Shown here piece after piece: positions 7,217 through 16,290 of a stretch of 34,394 nucleotides of DNA. Origin of the DNA: an uncultured Lachnospiraceae bacterium (GTDB lineage: Bacteria > Bacillota_A > Clostridia > Lachnospirales > Lachnospiraceae); the NCBI GenBank assembly GCA_910585655.1, contig CAJUFW010000003.1, forward strand, positions 7,006 to 41,399, read 5' to 3'. Both the position numbers and the translations under genes were made by a program. Under the pieces are notes generated by a model that had not been told where the DNA came from, ran no database searches, and saw only the letters and a program-made list of their open reading frames with translations. Positions within the stretch are counted from its first letter, which is position 1. The number at the start of each line of letters is the position of its first letter.

Positions 7217-7978
7217 TTATAAGCTTCCCCGTTCTCGCTTTAACCGCTTACGATCCTCGTCAAAGACAAAACGGATAATTTCCTCTCGTTCGGCAGAGCT
7301 TAACCAAAGGAATTCCAAACGATTTTCATAGGTGCCAGGCTTTTTTTCCATTTCTACAGAAGAAATGATTTTGGCAAACATCCGCTTTACTTTTACTCCC
7401 TGCCTTTGCTCAAGTTCCATGGACACGTACAGCACGCCGCCCTTAGACAGCTCACTATGCGTAGTAAAACGCATCCCGCCTCCGCTGATATCGGTCAGCA
7501 CGCCTTCGTCCCACCGTTCGGTCTGTGTGCCAAGCCCTGCCAGCGTCCATCCGGTTTCCATCGAACCGCTGCTTTCTCCATAATATTTTAGCTCGGACAG
7601 CTCTTCCTCACTCAGCGCATAAAAGCGGAGCGGACGAACACAGTCTGCCCGGAAAAACTGTCTGCGCTGGAGCTTTTCCAAGCTGGTGATCAGTTCTACT
7701 ACCGCGATGGAAAACGCATCCTCCTTATATCGGTCTATTACCTTTCCGGTACAGGAAAACGTGCCGCTGCTGGTATAAAAATGCAGTTCATATTCCTCTT
7801 CTACACGCAGCAAAATCGTATGTGTTTTTTCCGTCGGCATCGACAGTTTAAGGGTATTCCCCTCCGGCGGCTCCATGACCTGACTCAGCAAAATCGTCGG
7901 CTCGATCATCAGGCTATCCGGATTCCTCCCTTTTTCAAGCTCTACCTTATCCCCTGCCTGAATTATAATTTCTGGCAT
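7217..7978 (-). CDS. PilZ domain c-di-GMP-binding flagellar brake protein (YcgR-like)
   Basis: 253 residues. The N-terminal half (1-98) is the beta-rich YcgR/PilZN-type domain. The PilZ domain (about 103-230) carries the arginine motif R106-x3-R110 in QRRQFFRADC and the second motif DISGGGMRF (163-171), the two parts of a c-di-GMP site. YcgR-type proteins bind c-di-GMP and slow or stop flagellar rotation through MotA or the switch; in B. subtilis the equivalent is MotI (DgrA, YpfA). A stretch rich in Ser, Gly and Glu (about 122-155) is inserted between the two PilZ motifs. It lies between flhG and cheC, where other Gram-positive operons carry cheB, cheA and cheW. Confidence 0.92.
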   Translation of the reverse strand: MPEIIIQAGDKVELEKGRNPDSLMIEPTILLSQVMEPPEGNTLKLSMPTEKTHTILLRVEEEYELHFYTSSGTFSCTGKVIDRYKEDAFSIAVVELITSLEKLQRRQFFRADCVRPLRFYALSEEELSELKYYGESSGSMETGWTLAGLGTQTERWDEGVLTDISGGGMRFTTHSELSKGGVLYVSMELEQRQGVKVKRMFAKIISSVEMEKKPGTYENRLEFLWLSSAEREEIIRFVFDEDRKRLKRERGSL

Positions 7979-8012
7979 AGCGCCTCCACCTCCTTGATTG
8001 ATTTATCTTATT

Positions 8013-8897
8013 TTATTTTGACTTACTCCGCAATACGGCTGAAAACAAACCTGCAATTCCTCGTTTCTCAGCACGTCCCGTCCGTTCCTGCTCCATCCCT
8101 ACTAACTTTTCTGCCATTTTTGCGATCGCTTTGCTTGCAGGCGCGTTCGGATACTGAATCGAAACTGGTTTCTGCATCATCACGGCGCGTCCAATATTGG
8201 AATCCTGCGGAATACAGCCCATATATTGCAGAGAAATATTTAAAAACCTTCCGATTGCAGAATCCAGCTTTTTATAAAGCTCCCGTCCTTCTAATACATC
8301 CTGGACGCGGTTGGCAATCAACTTGATCTCGGAATGTCCTTCTAAAAACTCCGGCATCCGGTTTAAGGTTTTTAACAACGCATAGCTATCGGTAATCGAG
8401 GTTGGCTCCGGTGTAGCCACCAGGAGAATTTCCGAACTCGCTAAGACAAATTCCATAACACTGTCCGAAATTCCCGCTCCGGTATCAATCAGTATAATAT
8501 CTGCCTTTTCATCCAATTCTATCAGTTTTGCCGACAAATTTACCAACTGCTCCTTGGACAGATTATTCATTTCATGGATACCGGAACCACCCGAAATAAA
8601 ACCGATATTTTCCGGTCCCTTTGTCACGATATCCGTCAGACTCTTCCCATACAACATCAGATCTGCCAGGCTGTATCTAGGTCGTATCCCCAACAATACT
8701 TCTACATTCGCCAGACCGAAATCAGCGTCCATAACAACGACCCGCTTTCCCAGTCTGCTCAACGCAATGGCAAGATTAACAGAAACGCTAGACTTTCCAA
8801 CTCCGCCCTTTCCACTGGTGACAGTCAGTACTCTGGCAGTATTTCGTGGCATATTTTGGATTTTTACCATATTCCGTAATTTCTGTGCCTGATCCAT
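8013..8897 (-). CDS. flhG: MinD/ParA-like ATPase FlhG (YlxH), flagellar number control
   Basis: 294 residues. The deviant Walker A GKGGVGKSS (29-37), the MDADFGLANVEVLLG segment (about 57) and IDTGAGISDSVMEF (about 137) place it in the MinD/ParA group, and its position after flhF identifies it as FlhG/YlxH. The N-terminal DQAQKLRNMV segment matches the FlhF-activating helix of FlhG, which stimulates FlhF GTPase activity. The C-terminus ends in a basic segment that could be the membrane-targeting part. It controls the number and placement of flagella and interacts with FliM/FliY. It starts 2 bases after the flhF stop. Confidence 0.95.
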   Translation of the reverse strand: MDQAQKLRNMVKIQNMPRNTARVLTVTSGKGGVGKSSVSVNLAIALSRLGKRVVVMDADFGLANVEVLLGIRPRYSLADLMLYGKSLTDIVTKGPENIGFISGGSGIHEMNNLSKEQLVNLSAKLIELDEKADIILIDTGAGISDSVMEFVLASSEILLVATPEPTSITDSYALLKTLNRMPEFLEGHSEIKLIANRVQDVLEGRELYKKLDSAIGRFLNISLQYMGCIPQDSNIGRAVMMQKPVSIQYPNAPASKAIAKMAEKLVGMEQERTGRAEKRGIAGLFSAVLRSKSK

Positions 8898-8899
8898 CC

Positions 8900-10168
8900 T
8901 TAACCTCCTCCCAATAGCTGCTTTGCTATTTTTTGTGCGTCAATCTTCCCGATGTCATCCGGTACGTTTTGTCCCCAGGTATTGTAGGATAACGGTGCCT
9001 CTGTCAGCATACGAATATTAAATACATTGCCTACGGAACTGGTCTCATCAAGTTTTGTAAAAATCAGTTTAAAATCCGAAATTTCCTGGTATACTTCTGT
9101 GATTTTCACTAAGTCCTGGTACTTTGTAGTAGCGCTCAACACCAGATAAGTTTCCCGCTCCTCCACCGGAATGGCAGAAAGCAGGCGTCTTAAATCCTCG
9201 CATTGCTCCTGACTTTTGTGAGAGCGTCCTGCCGTATCCACCAGCACCAAATCAAAACCATGAAATTCCTTTTTTGTCTCTGTCAATTCCTCTGCCGAAT
9301 AGACCACTTTTAAAGGAATGTCTAAAATCCCGGCATAGGTACGAAGCTGCTCTACTGCGGCAATCCGGTAAGTATCCGCCGTCAGAAGCGCTACCTTTGC
9401 TTTTTTCCCCAACTTGAAGCTGGAAGCAATCTTGGCGATGGTAGTCGTTTTTCCCACTCCCGTCGGTCCGATGAAAAAGACGTACTTTGTCTTTCCTTCT
9501 TCTAGCTCCAAAGTCTCCGGATGTCCCAGCTTTAAAATGATTTTCTGATAAACAGCTCCTAAAATATTATCCACGGAAGCGTCTCGTTTCAACGCGCCCT
9601 CAATTTCACTGATGATCTGGTTCGTATATTTCTCATCCACCTCATTTTCCAAAAGCTGGTTATAAATTAACTGAATACAGGCGACTCGCTTGTTTGCCGC
9701 AGAATGTTTGATGTTGGCTGCATGTTGTTCTGTTTCCTGCAAAGAATTTTCCTCCGGCTCCTCCCCTCGCAAACCGGCTCCCTCACCGGTCTGGGCTGCG
9801 CCTGTCTGCCCTTGGAGGGCGGCGGTATTCGCTGCGTTTGCCATTTGTTTTTCTAACAGCTCCTGAAGGTCGTTTAACTTTTTTTCAATCGCCGACTCTT
9901 CTGCCGACGTATCCGGCAGCGGATAGGATCGTTTTTCTTCAAAAGCAGGATAAGCGGCAGATACGCCCGGGTTCCCTACTGCTGCTTTACTGACTGTATG
10001 TTCGTCTATTGCAGCCGTTATCTCTACCTGAGATTTTTTAAAAAGCTTATAGATTCCCTTTGGCTTTATCGTCTTGATATTCGTGACGATAGCATCTTTT
10101 CCCAAATCCTTCTTTGCCAGTTCCATGGCTTCGGTCTCCGTTTCAGCCTGAAATTTTTTTATTATCAT
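8900..10168 (-). CDS. flhF: SRP-family GTPase FlhF, flagellar placement
   Basis: 422 residues. The N-terminal basic B domain (1-150) is low in conservation and rich in Ala, Gln and Glu. The helical N domain follows (about 155-225). The G domain has the P-loop GPTGVGKTTT (234-243), the DTAGRSHK motif (about 312-319) and TKLDE (about 372), all diagnostic of the SRP54/FtsY/FlhF GTPases. FlhF recruits the first basal-body parts to the assembly site and is switched off by FlhG-stimulated GTP hydrolysis. The start ATG overlaps the flhA stop by 4 bases, indicating coupled translation. Confidence 0.97.
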   Translation of the reverse strand: MIIKKFQAETETEAMELAKKDLGKDAIVTNIKTIKPKGIYKLFKKSQVEITAAIDEHTVSKAAVGNPGVSAAYPAFEEKRSYPLPDTSAEESAIEKKLNDLQELLEKQMANAANTAALQGQTGAAQTGEGAGLRGEEPEENSLQETEQHAANIKHSAANKRVACIQLIYNQLLENEVDEKYTNQIISEIEGALKRDASVDNILGAVYQKIILKLGHPETLELEEGKTKYVFFIGPTGVGKTTTIAKIASSFKLGKKAKVALLTADTYRIAAVEQLRTYAGILDIPLKVVYSAEELTETKKEFHGFDLVLVDTAGRSHKSQEQCEDLRRLLSAIPVEERETYLVLSATTKYQDLVKITEVYQEISDFKLIFTKLDETSSVGNVFNIRMLTEAPLSYNTWGQNVPDDIGKIDAQKIAKQLLGGG

Positions 10169-12201
10169 TCTTCCGTCACCATCCCTACTGACTGCAATTC
10201 TACATTAGATTCAATCTCATTATAAGATACTACAATCAAATCTTTAAAATAATCGGAGGTCAGCTTTTTAAAATACATCCGTACAATCGGGGAAGCCAGG
10301 ATAATCGGTGTTTTCCCCAGATTTTCCAGTTTGTCTACTTCCTTTTTCAAAGAGCTGATAATCTTCTGCGCCCGATCAGGTTCCAGCGTTAAATAAGCTC
10401 CCTGTTCGGTCTGTTTTACTGAATTCATAATATCCTGCTCTACCTTCGGATCTAACGTCACGACACTGGTACTGTCGGTTTCCGAAAAATATTTGCTGGA
10501 AATCGCCCGCTTTAATGCCTGTCTAACGTACTCGGTCAAGATATCGGTATCTCTGGTCGTCGGTGCATAATCCGCCAATGTCTCGAAAATCGTCACCAAA
10601 TCGCGGATGGAAATACCTTCTTCTAAGAGATTTTGCAGCACCTTTTGAATCTCGCCCACTCCTAACAGTTTTGGTACAAGCTCGGTCACTAACGTCTGGT
10701 TCGCCTCCTGAATGTTGTTGATCAGGTTCTGAACGTCCTGTCTGGTCAGCAACTCATGGATATGCTGTCTAACGATTTCCGTCAGATGGGTCGCAATGAT
10801 GGAAGGCGGATCGACTACGGTATAGCCCATCGCTTCGGCACGTTCTCTCTGACCTTCGGTAATCCAAACGGCAGGCAGATGGAAGGATGGCTCAAAGGTT
10901 GGAATACCTGTGATTTCCTCTTCGACATAACCTGGATTCATCGCCATATAATGATCGAAGAGAATCTCTCCGTCGCTTACCCGTACTCCTTTGATTTTAA
11001 TCACATATTGATTTGGGTTTAACTGGATGTTGTCCCGCAAACGAATGATCGGCACCACGCATCCTAATTCAATCGCAATCTGTCGTCTTATCATAACGAC
11101 ACGATCCAGCAGATCACCGCCTTGGTTGACGTCTGCCAAAGGAATAATACCATACCCAAATTCCAGCTCGATCGGATCCACCTGCAGCAACGCGTTGACA
11201 TTTTCCGGTCTGCGGATTTCTTCCGCCTCCGTCTCCTCCTCGGAAATTTCGGCTTCGATTTGCCCGGTCTCCATCTGTGCAGCAATTATCCGTCCGGTGA
11301 TAATAAATACTACTCCATAGGCACAGAATACAAAAGGATTTAACGGCGTCCCGATTCCCATTAAGATCATCGCGCCTCCTACCAGATAAAGCACCTTTGG
11401 AATCGAAAAGAGCTGTTTGACCAGCACATCGCCCAAATCCGCTTCTTTGGAAACTTTTGTCACCAAAACACCCGTTGCCAGGGAAATCAAAAGGGAAGGA
11501 ATCTGGCTGACCAGACCGTCGCCGATCGTCAATATCGTATAATTGTCCAACGCAGCGGAAGCATCCATTCCCTGAAAGAGCATCCCGGTTGCCATTCCGC
11601 CGGCGAAATTGATAATCGTAATTACAAGCCCTGCAATCGCGTCTCCCTTGACGTACTTTGTAGCACCATCCATAGAACCGAAAAAGCTTGATTCATCCTG
11701 GATTTTCTGACGCCGTTCTCTCGCCTGTGCATCGGTAATAGCTCCGGTATTCAGATCTGCATCGATCGCCATCTGCTTACCGGGCATCGCATCCAACGTA
11801 AAACGGGCGGATACCTCTGCCACACGCTCCGAACCTTTATTGATTACGATAAACTGAATCAATACTAAAATGATAAATACAATCACACCGACCACCAGAT
11901 TGCCGCCGCCGACAAACGCGCCGAACGTATCGACCACGTTTCCTGCCTTTCCTTCTAATAAAATCATACGGGTAGAAGAAACATTCAGGGAAATCCGGAA
12001 AATCGTCATCAACAGCAGGATAGTAGGGAAGCTGGACATATCCAATGCTTCCTTAGAAAACACGGCGGTAAATAATATCACCATGGACAGCGCCAAATTG
12101 AGCGCCATCATCATATCCAGCAGTACAGGTGGCATCGGTATGATAAAAAACAGGATAACCGAGAGCAACAAGGCTCCCAGCGCTAAATCCGAACGCTTCA
12201 T
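10165..12201 (-). CDS. flhA: Flagellar type III export gate protein FlhA
   Basis: 678 residues, normal for FlhA. The N-terminal half has about eight membrane helices, beginning LALGALLLSVILFFIIPMP, and a large cytoplasmic loop with the conserved RFTLDAMPGKQMAIDADLN segment (about 152-170). The C-terminal cytoplasmic domain (about 345-678) docks chaperone-substrate complexes and forms the nonameric ring of the export gate. FlhA uses the proton motive force with FlhB, FliP, FliQ and FliR to export hook and filament subunits. It lies 19 bases after flhB and overlaps flhF by 4 bases. Confidence 0.98.
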   Translation of the reverse strand: MKRSDLALGALLLSVILFFIIPMPPVLLDMMMALNLALSMVILFTAVFSKEALDMSSFPTILLLMTIFRISLNVSSTRMILLEGKAGNVVDTFGAFVGGGNLVVGVIVFIILVLIQFIVINKGSERVAEVSARFTLDAMPGKQMAIDADLNTGAITDAQARERRQKIQDESSFFGSMDGATKYVKGDAIAGLVITIINFAGGMATGMLFQGMDASAALDNYTILTIGDGLVSQIPSLLISLATGVLVTKVSKEADLGDVLVKQLFSIPKVLYLVGGAMILMGIGTPLNPFVFCAYGVVFIITGRIIAAQMETGQIEAEISEEETEAEEIRRPENVNALLQVDPIELEFGYGIIPLADVNQGGDLLDRVVMIRRQIAIELGCVVPIIRLRDNIQLNPNQYVIKIKGVRVSDGEILFDHYMAMNPGYVEEEITGIPTFEPSFHLPAVWITEGQRERAEAMGYTVVDPPSIIATHLTEIVRQHIHELLTRQDVQNLINNIQEANQTLVTELVPKLLGVGEIQKVLQNLLEEGISIRDLVTIFETLADYAPTTRDTDILTEYVRQALKRAISSKYFSETDSTSVVTLDPKVEQDIMNSVKQTEQGAYLTLEPDRAQKIISSLKKEVDKLENLGKTPIILASPIVRMYFKKLTSDYFKDLIVVSYNEIESNVELQSVGMVTEE

Positions 12202-12220
12202 CTGCCAGCATCTCCTTTAC

Positions 12221-13342
12221 TTACGGTAATTTATTCTTTACTCGATAGACATAGACCAGTACATCGGCTACCATCTGATAAAGCTCCGGCGGTATCTGGT
12301 CTCCTATCTCCACATTAAAATACAGCATTCTTGCCAATGGTTTATTTTCCATTACTATAATATCGTACTTTTTCGCCGCTTCCTTAATCGTCTGCGCCAG
12401 GTAATCCGCGCCTTTGGCAATTACCTCCGGCGCCTCTGCCTTCTCTCTGTCATAACGAATTGCCACGGCAAAATGCGTCGGGTTGGTAATCACCACATCG
12501 GCAGTCGGCAGTTCCTGCATCATACGCCTGCGGGACGCCTCTCTCATCTTTTGGCGGATACGTCCCTTGATCTGCGGATCTCCTTCGCTTTGCTTGTATT
12601 CGTCCTTAACCTCCTGCTTGGTCATCTTCATATCTTTTTTAAACTTCATTCGCTGGTATATCAAATCAGCCAGCCCAATCACCAAAAACAAGGCGCTAAT
12701 CTCGATCCCTAAGTTGATAACGGTCGTAAACATCCAGCTAAGCGCCTGACCAAAACCTCTGTCATAAAAGGTCATAAGCGTCTTCCATTCATCCTTGACG
12801 GCATCGTATACGACCCAGGCAATCGCCCCAACCTTTAAAATAGACTTTAGCAGCTCCATGATTTTTTCCATCGAAAGCAGCCGTTTAAAGCCGGTAATCG
12901 GATTGAGCCGGTCAAACTTCGGCATCAGTGGTTTTCCGGTCGGCTGCCAGGAAACCTGCATCACATTTCCTAAAAAAGCAACCGCCATGCCGCCAATCAA
13001 AATCGGCAGGCAGATCTTGATAATCACAATTAAAATCTCTCGTCCCAATATCCCTGCCGAAACCGTGGAAAAAGGCTCTTTGGTAAAAGTAGAAAAAGTC
13101 TGGTAAAAAGTCTGAAAGCACGCCATCAGTTCTGTGGATAAATAAGTACCAAATAATTTTAACATCAAAAACAGCATCAGCAGGCTCAGCGCATTGATTA
13201 ACTCCATGCTCCGGGCAACCTGCCCTTCCTTCCTGGCGTCCTGCAGCTTTTTAGGCGTTGCTTCCTCGGTCTTTTCTCCTCCTGGTCCTTCCTTTGCGAA
13301 AAACTGGAGCTGATAACGATATAGGCGTTCGTTCTCTCTCAT
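12221..13342 (-). CDS. flhB: Flagellar export switch protein FlhB
   Basis: 373 residues. The N-terminus (EKTEEATPKKLQDARKEGQV, 23-42) is the FlhB signature. Four membrane helices lie between about 48 and 230. The C-terminal domain carries NPTH (287-290), the autocleavage site between Asn and Pro that switches export from rod/hook to filament substrates. The extension before the signature (MRENERLYRYQLQFFAKEG) is common in clostridial FlhB. It follows fliR after 13 bases; the two are fused in some clostridia but are separate here. Confidence 0.98.
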   Translation of the reverse strand: MRENERLYRYQLQFFAKEGPGGEKTEEATPKKLQDARKEGQVARSMELINALSLLMLFLMLKLFGTYLSTELMACFQTFYQTFSTFTKEPFSTVSAGILGREILIVIIKICLPILIGGMAVAFLGNVMQVSWQPTGKPLMPKFDRLNPITGFKRLLSMEKIMELLKSILKVGAIAWVVYDAVKDEWKTLMTFYDRGFGQALSWMFTTVINLGIEISALFLVIGLADLIYQRMKFKKDMKMTKQEVKDEYKQSEGDPQIKGRIRQKMREASRRRMMQELPTADVVITNPTHFAVAIRYDREKAEAPEVIAKGADYLAQTIKEAAKKYDIIVMENKPLARMLYFNVEIGDQIPPELYQMVADVLVYVYRVKNKLP

Positions 13343-13355
13343 CTCCTCGCTCCTC

Positions 13356-14171
13356 TCAGGAAGAAATCATCTCTACCACCGCGCGGAACATATCCTTCAT
13401 TTCTCCTACAATAAAATCCGTTACACCCGGCAGCATAAAAATCATCAGCATCAGAATCGCCAGCCCGAATAAAATTTTAAGCTGGATACCTACTACAAAC
13501 ATATTCATCTGTGGCGCAACTTTCGCCATAATACCAAGCACTACATTCACTAACAGCATCGTTCCGTAAAGCGGCAGTACAATTCGGAAAGCAATCAGAA
13601 AATAGTCTCTCATAAACTGCAACATCAGTGTATACGTTCCTGGACGAAGTGTTACTCCTCCTACTGGCACTACCTGATAGGTTTCAACAAAGGCTTTTAT
13701 CAAAAAACGATGAAAGCCTGACACCAACAGCGTCAGGGTTAAAAAATACGTATACAAATTACCGGAAACACTGCTTTGTACTTTCGTAATCGGGTCTAAC
13801 TCTGTTACCATAGCAAGGCCGATTTCCATGTCGATAATTCTTCCGGCAAAATTAACAATAGAAAGGACGATATTGGTAAAATACCCCAGTAGGATGCCTG
13901 CTGCAACTTCTTCTATTACCAGCATGGAAAACCCCAGCACACCTACATAATCCATCCTTCCCGGTACCGTACCCGCCGGCATGGACCCCAGCACGCAAAA
14001 ATAAACCAAAAGGGCAAAAAAAGCAGAAAAACCCGCCTTTATTCTCATCGGGGCATTGCCCAGATTAAAAAAAGGAGCGGTGAAAACAAAGGCCGATACT
14101 CTTGCCAGTATCAATAATATATATTCCAACTGTTCTATTGTAAACTGTAACCGCAAGGCGCTCCCCTCCAT
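13356..14171 (-). CDS. fliR: Flagellar export gate protein FliR
   Basis: 271 residues with about six hydrophobic helices. The N-terminal helix contains ILARVSAFVFTAPFFNLGNA (about 20-39), a segment typical of FliR, and the MDYVGVLGFSMLVIEEVAAG helix follows. In the assembled gate FliP, FliR and FliQ form a helical 5:1:4 complex. It lies 5 bases after fliQ and 13 before flhB. No oddity was seen in length or reading frame. Confidence 0.97.
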   Translation of the reverse strand: MEGSALRLQFTIEQLEYILLILARVSAFVFTAPFFNLGNAPMRIKAGFSAFFALLVYFCVLGSMPAGTVPGRMDYVGVLGFSMLVIEEVAAGILLGYFTNIVLSIVNFAGRIIDMEIGLAMVTELDPITKVQSSVSGNLYTYFLTLTLLVSGFHRFLIKAFVETYQVVPVGGVTLRPGTYTLMLQFMRDYFLIAFRIVLPLYGTMLLVNVVLGIMAKVAPQMNMFVVGIQLKILFGLAILMLMIFMLPGVTDFIVGEMKDMFRAVVEMISS

Positions 14172-14176
14172 CTCTG

Positions 14177-14473
14177 TCAGTTAAAAGGAAATAACATCCC
14201 TGCCGCCGTTACATAGTTCCTGAAATTACGGAACAGCTCTGTCGTAAACTCTGCCAGCTCGGTCATAATCCAGCCGCCTGTCAATATGATAACCAAAAAG
14301 GTCAGTAAAAGCTTTGGCACAAACGTCAAAGTCTGCTCCTGAATGGATGTAATAGTCTGAAAAATACTGATCACCAGACCGACAATAAGAGAAGTCAGCA
14401 GCATCGGCGCAGAGCATTTAATAATCAGAGTCAACGTTTCCCTTGCAATATCAATGACGGTATCTACACTCAA
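14177..14473 (-). CDS. fliQ: Flagellar export gate protein FliQ
   Basis: 98 residues, slightly longer than the usual 88-90 because of the C-terminal tail NYVTAAGMLFPFN. It forms two membrane helices (about 18-40 and 50-72). LIVGLVISIFQTITSIQEQT is the family hallmark. The start codon is TTG at 14473, with GAAGGGAG about 10 bases upstream and no in-frame ATG ahead of it. It is a component of the export gate with FliP and FliR. It begins 42 bases after fliP. Confidence 0.96.
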   Translation of the reverse strand: MSVDTVIDIARETLTLIIKCSAPMLLTSLIVGLVISIFQTITSIQEQTLTFVPKLLLTFLVIILTGGWIMTELAEFTTELFRNFRNYVTAAGMLFPFN

Positions 14474-14515
14474 TTTCTGTCAACTCCCTTCTGTTGTTTT
14501 ACAGTATTTTTGCGG

Positions 14516-15409
14516 TTATCCTCCTCCTAAGGTAAACGTCCGCACCAGCTCTCCTATCACCAGATTCCAGCCGTCTACCATAATAAACAGCAGGATTTTA
14601 AAAGGCATGGAAATCGTCGTCGGCGGAAGCATCATCATACCCATAGACATCAAGGTAGAAGAAACTACCATATCAATAATCAAAAACGGGATATAAATAA
14701 TAAATCCCATGATAAAAGCTTTTCGCAACTCTCCAATGATAAAAGCCGGAATCAAAGTCGTCGTTGGAATGTCCTCTAGCTCACGGACTTCCTCTACTCC
14801 TGCTATCTCATTAAAAAGCTGAATATCCTTTGGTTCCGTCTGTCGAAACATAAAATCCCGGATTGGCTCAATCCCACGATGAATCGCTTCCTCTGCCGTA
14901 ATTGTTCCTGCCTGCATCGGTTCAATCGCTTCTGTATTGATCTCGGAAAAGACCGGAGACATAATAAAGAAGGTTAAAAACAATGCCAACCCAATCAAAA
15001 CCTGATTGGGAGGGGTCGTCTGCGTCGTCAATGCCGAACGAACAAAATGCAGGACGATAATAATTCTGGTAAACGACGTCACCATAATCAAAATAGACGG
15101 AGCCAAAGCCAGTATCGTCATAACCAGCAAAATCTGTAAGGTTGGCGTCCAGCCTCCGTCCTCTGAATTGGTGGTAAAATTGATGCCTAGCTCATAAGGT
15201 ACGGTATCCGAGGTAACATCCTCAGAAACTCCGCCCGGATTACCTGGCGGAGACGGCGTTTCTACTGAAGGCGGATTGACAGTCGGCGCTCCGCTGGTGC
15301 CGCTGGCAAAAACCGGAACATCAAAAAGAAAGGTCAATATACATACCAACAAAACAGCACCAAAAATTCTTGTAACCGTTTTTCTGATGAGAACCTGATA
15401 TGCTTTCAT
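14516..15409 (-). CDS. fliP: Flagellar export gate protein FliP
   Basis: 297 residues from ATG 15409; a TTG three codons upstream is too close to the AAAAGG site to be preferred. A cleavable signal peptide (about 1-33, ending FLFDVPVFASG) is followed by a Pro/Ser/Gly-rich segment (34-70), then the FliP core with PSILIMVTSFTRIIIVLHFV and the QTTPPNQVLIGLALFLTFFI segment, and C-terminal helices. A signal peptide is usual for FliP. The extra Pro/Gly-rich spacer after the signal is longer than in enterobacterial FliP. It builds the pentameric core of the export channel. Confidence 0.97.
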   Translation of the reverse strand: MKAYQVLIRKTVTRIFGAVLLVCILTFLFDVPVFASGTSGAPTVNPPSVETPSPPGNPGGVSEDVTSDTVPYELGINFTTNSEDGGWTPTLQILLVMTILALAPSILIMVTSFTRIIIVLHFVRSALTTQTTPPNQVLIGLALFLTFFIMSPVFSEINTEAIEPMQAGTITAEEAIHRGIEPIRDFMFRQTEPKDIQLFNEIAGVEEVRELEDIPTTTLIPAFIIGELRKAFIMGFIIYIPFLIIDMVVSSTLMSMGMMMLPPTTISMPFKILLFIMVDGWNLVIGELVRTFTLGGG

Positions 15410-15436
15410 GAATACCAACCTTTTCTTTACGCAATT

Positions 15437-15850
15437 TTATTTTTTGTCACTCTCCTGCTTCCCCTTGGCAAGTCGTTCCAAAATAGCCGAAAACGAAATA
15501 CCCTTAGAAGCTGCCTGTCCTGTTGAGAGAACATTTTTTTTCGAGGCTTCCTCTTTCTCAGCAGTTACTTCCTCCTCGGACAGTTCTGTCAGGAAGCTAA
15601 TCTGATCTTTTGATACTGCCAACACCAAATATCTGCCTGCCACCCGTACAATCTGCAGATAACGATTTGGAGCCAGCTTATAAGTTTCTATCACCTGGAT
15701 ACTGCCGGAACGAACCTGCCCGGCGGAATACCGGGCAATCCAGCGAGTCGCCTGATAAGTAATAAACAACACAAACAAAAAAACCAGAAGAAGTCCCGCG
15801 ATCTCTCCGAGACTCTCCCCTAAGGTCATGCCCGTCAGCCAAGCTTTCAT
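15437..15850 (-). CDS. fliO: Flagellar biosynthesis protein FliO/FliZ
   Basis: 137 residues. One membrane helix near the N-terminus (about 14-33, LGEIAGLLLVFLFVLFITYQ) is followed by a small cytoplasmic beta domain with IQVIETYKLAPNRYLQIVRV and YLVLAVSKDQISFLTEL, the pattern of FliO. The last 35 residues are charged and variable. FliO helps FliP assemble into the export gate. It is called fliZ in Bacillus. It lies between cheY and fliP, 18 bases before fliP. Confidence 0.92.
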   Translation of the reverse strand: MKAWLTGMTLGESLGEIAGLLLVFLFVLFITYQATRWIARYSAGQVRSGSIQVIETYKLAPNRYLQIVRVAGRYLVLAVSKDQISFLTELSEEEVTAEKEEASKKNVLSTGQAASKGISFSAILERLAKGKQESDKK

Positions 15851-15855
15851 ACGGA

Positions 15856-16218
15856 CTAACCGATAACTTTTTTCACGGCTTCTAAGACACGATCTGCCTG
15901 GAACGGCTTAACGATGAAATCTTTTGCTCCCGCCTGAATAGACTCGATAACCATTGCCTGCTGTCCCATAGCCGAACACATAATAATCATCGCGCCCGGA
16001 TCGGTTTCCTTGATTTTCTTTAACGCCTGAATACCGTCCATCTCCGGCATCGTAATATCCATCATAACCAAATCAGGCTTTAGCTCGTTATACTTTTCCA
16101 CTGCCTTTTGACCGTTTTCTGCCTCTCCTACTACGTTATAGCCATTTTTGGTAAGGATATCCTTGATCATCATCCTCATAAATGCCGCATCGTCACAAAT
16201 TAAAATATTCTTTGCCAT
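15856..16218 (-). CDS. cheY: Chemotaxis response regulator CheY
   Basis: 120 residues, a single receiver domain. The acidic pair D9-D10 binds magnesium, D54 in MMDITMPEMDG is the phosphorylation site, S82 takes the conserved Thr/Ser position and K104 lies in VKPF. CheY-P binds the N-terminal peptides of FliM and FliY and changes motor rotation. The gene sits between fliY and fliO, as in B. subtilis. A histidine kinase (CheA) to phosphorylate it is not encoded in the window. The 72-base gap upstream contains a short AAGCAG/CTGCTT inverted repeat (16235-16240 and 16283-16288) and the GGAGAGAGAG ribosome site. Confidence 0.97.
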   Translation of the reverse strand: MAKNILICDDAAFMRMMIKDILTKNGYNVVGEAENGQKAVEKYNELKPDLVMMDITMPEMDGIQALKKIKETDPGAMIIMCSAMGQQAMVIESIQAGAKDFIVKPFQADRVLEAVKKVIG

Positions 16219-16290
16219 ACTCTCTCTCCTATCTAAGCAGCCTTCTCGCTTCCCGCGCTCTCCGCCTGTCCCTGGCTTTGGTCTGCTTTA

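Noticed and set aside
7730..7750. ACCGATAT inside the PilZ gene
   Set aside because: TGTA at the -35 position; coding sequence explains it.
7781..8326. Plus-strand open frame of 181 codons opposite flhG and the PilZ gene
   Set aside because: Antisense shadow of two well-supported genes, with no ribosome site and unnatural composition.
16235..16288. AAGCAG/CTGCTT inverted repeat between fliY and cheY
   Set aside because: Only 6 bp with a 42-nt loop; not enough for a separate feature.
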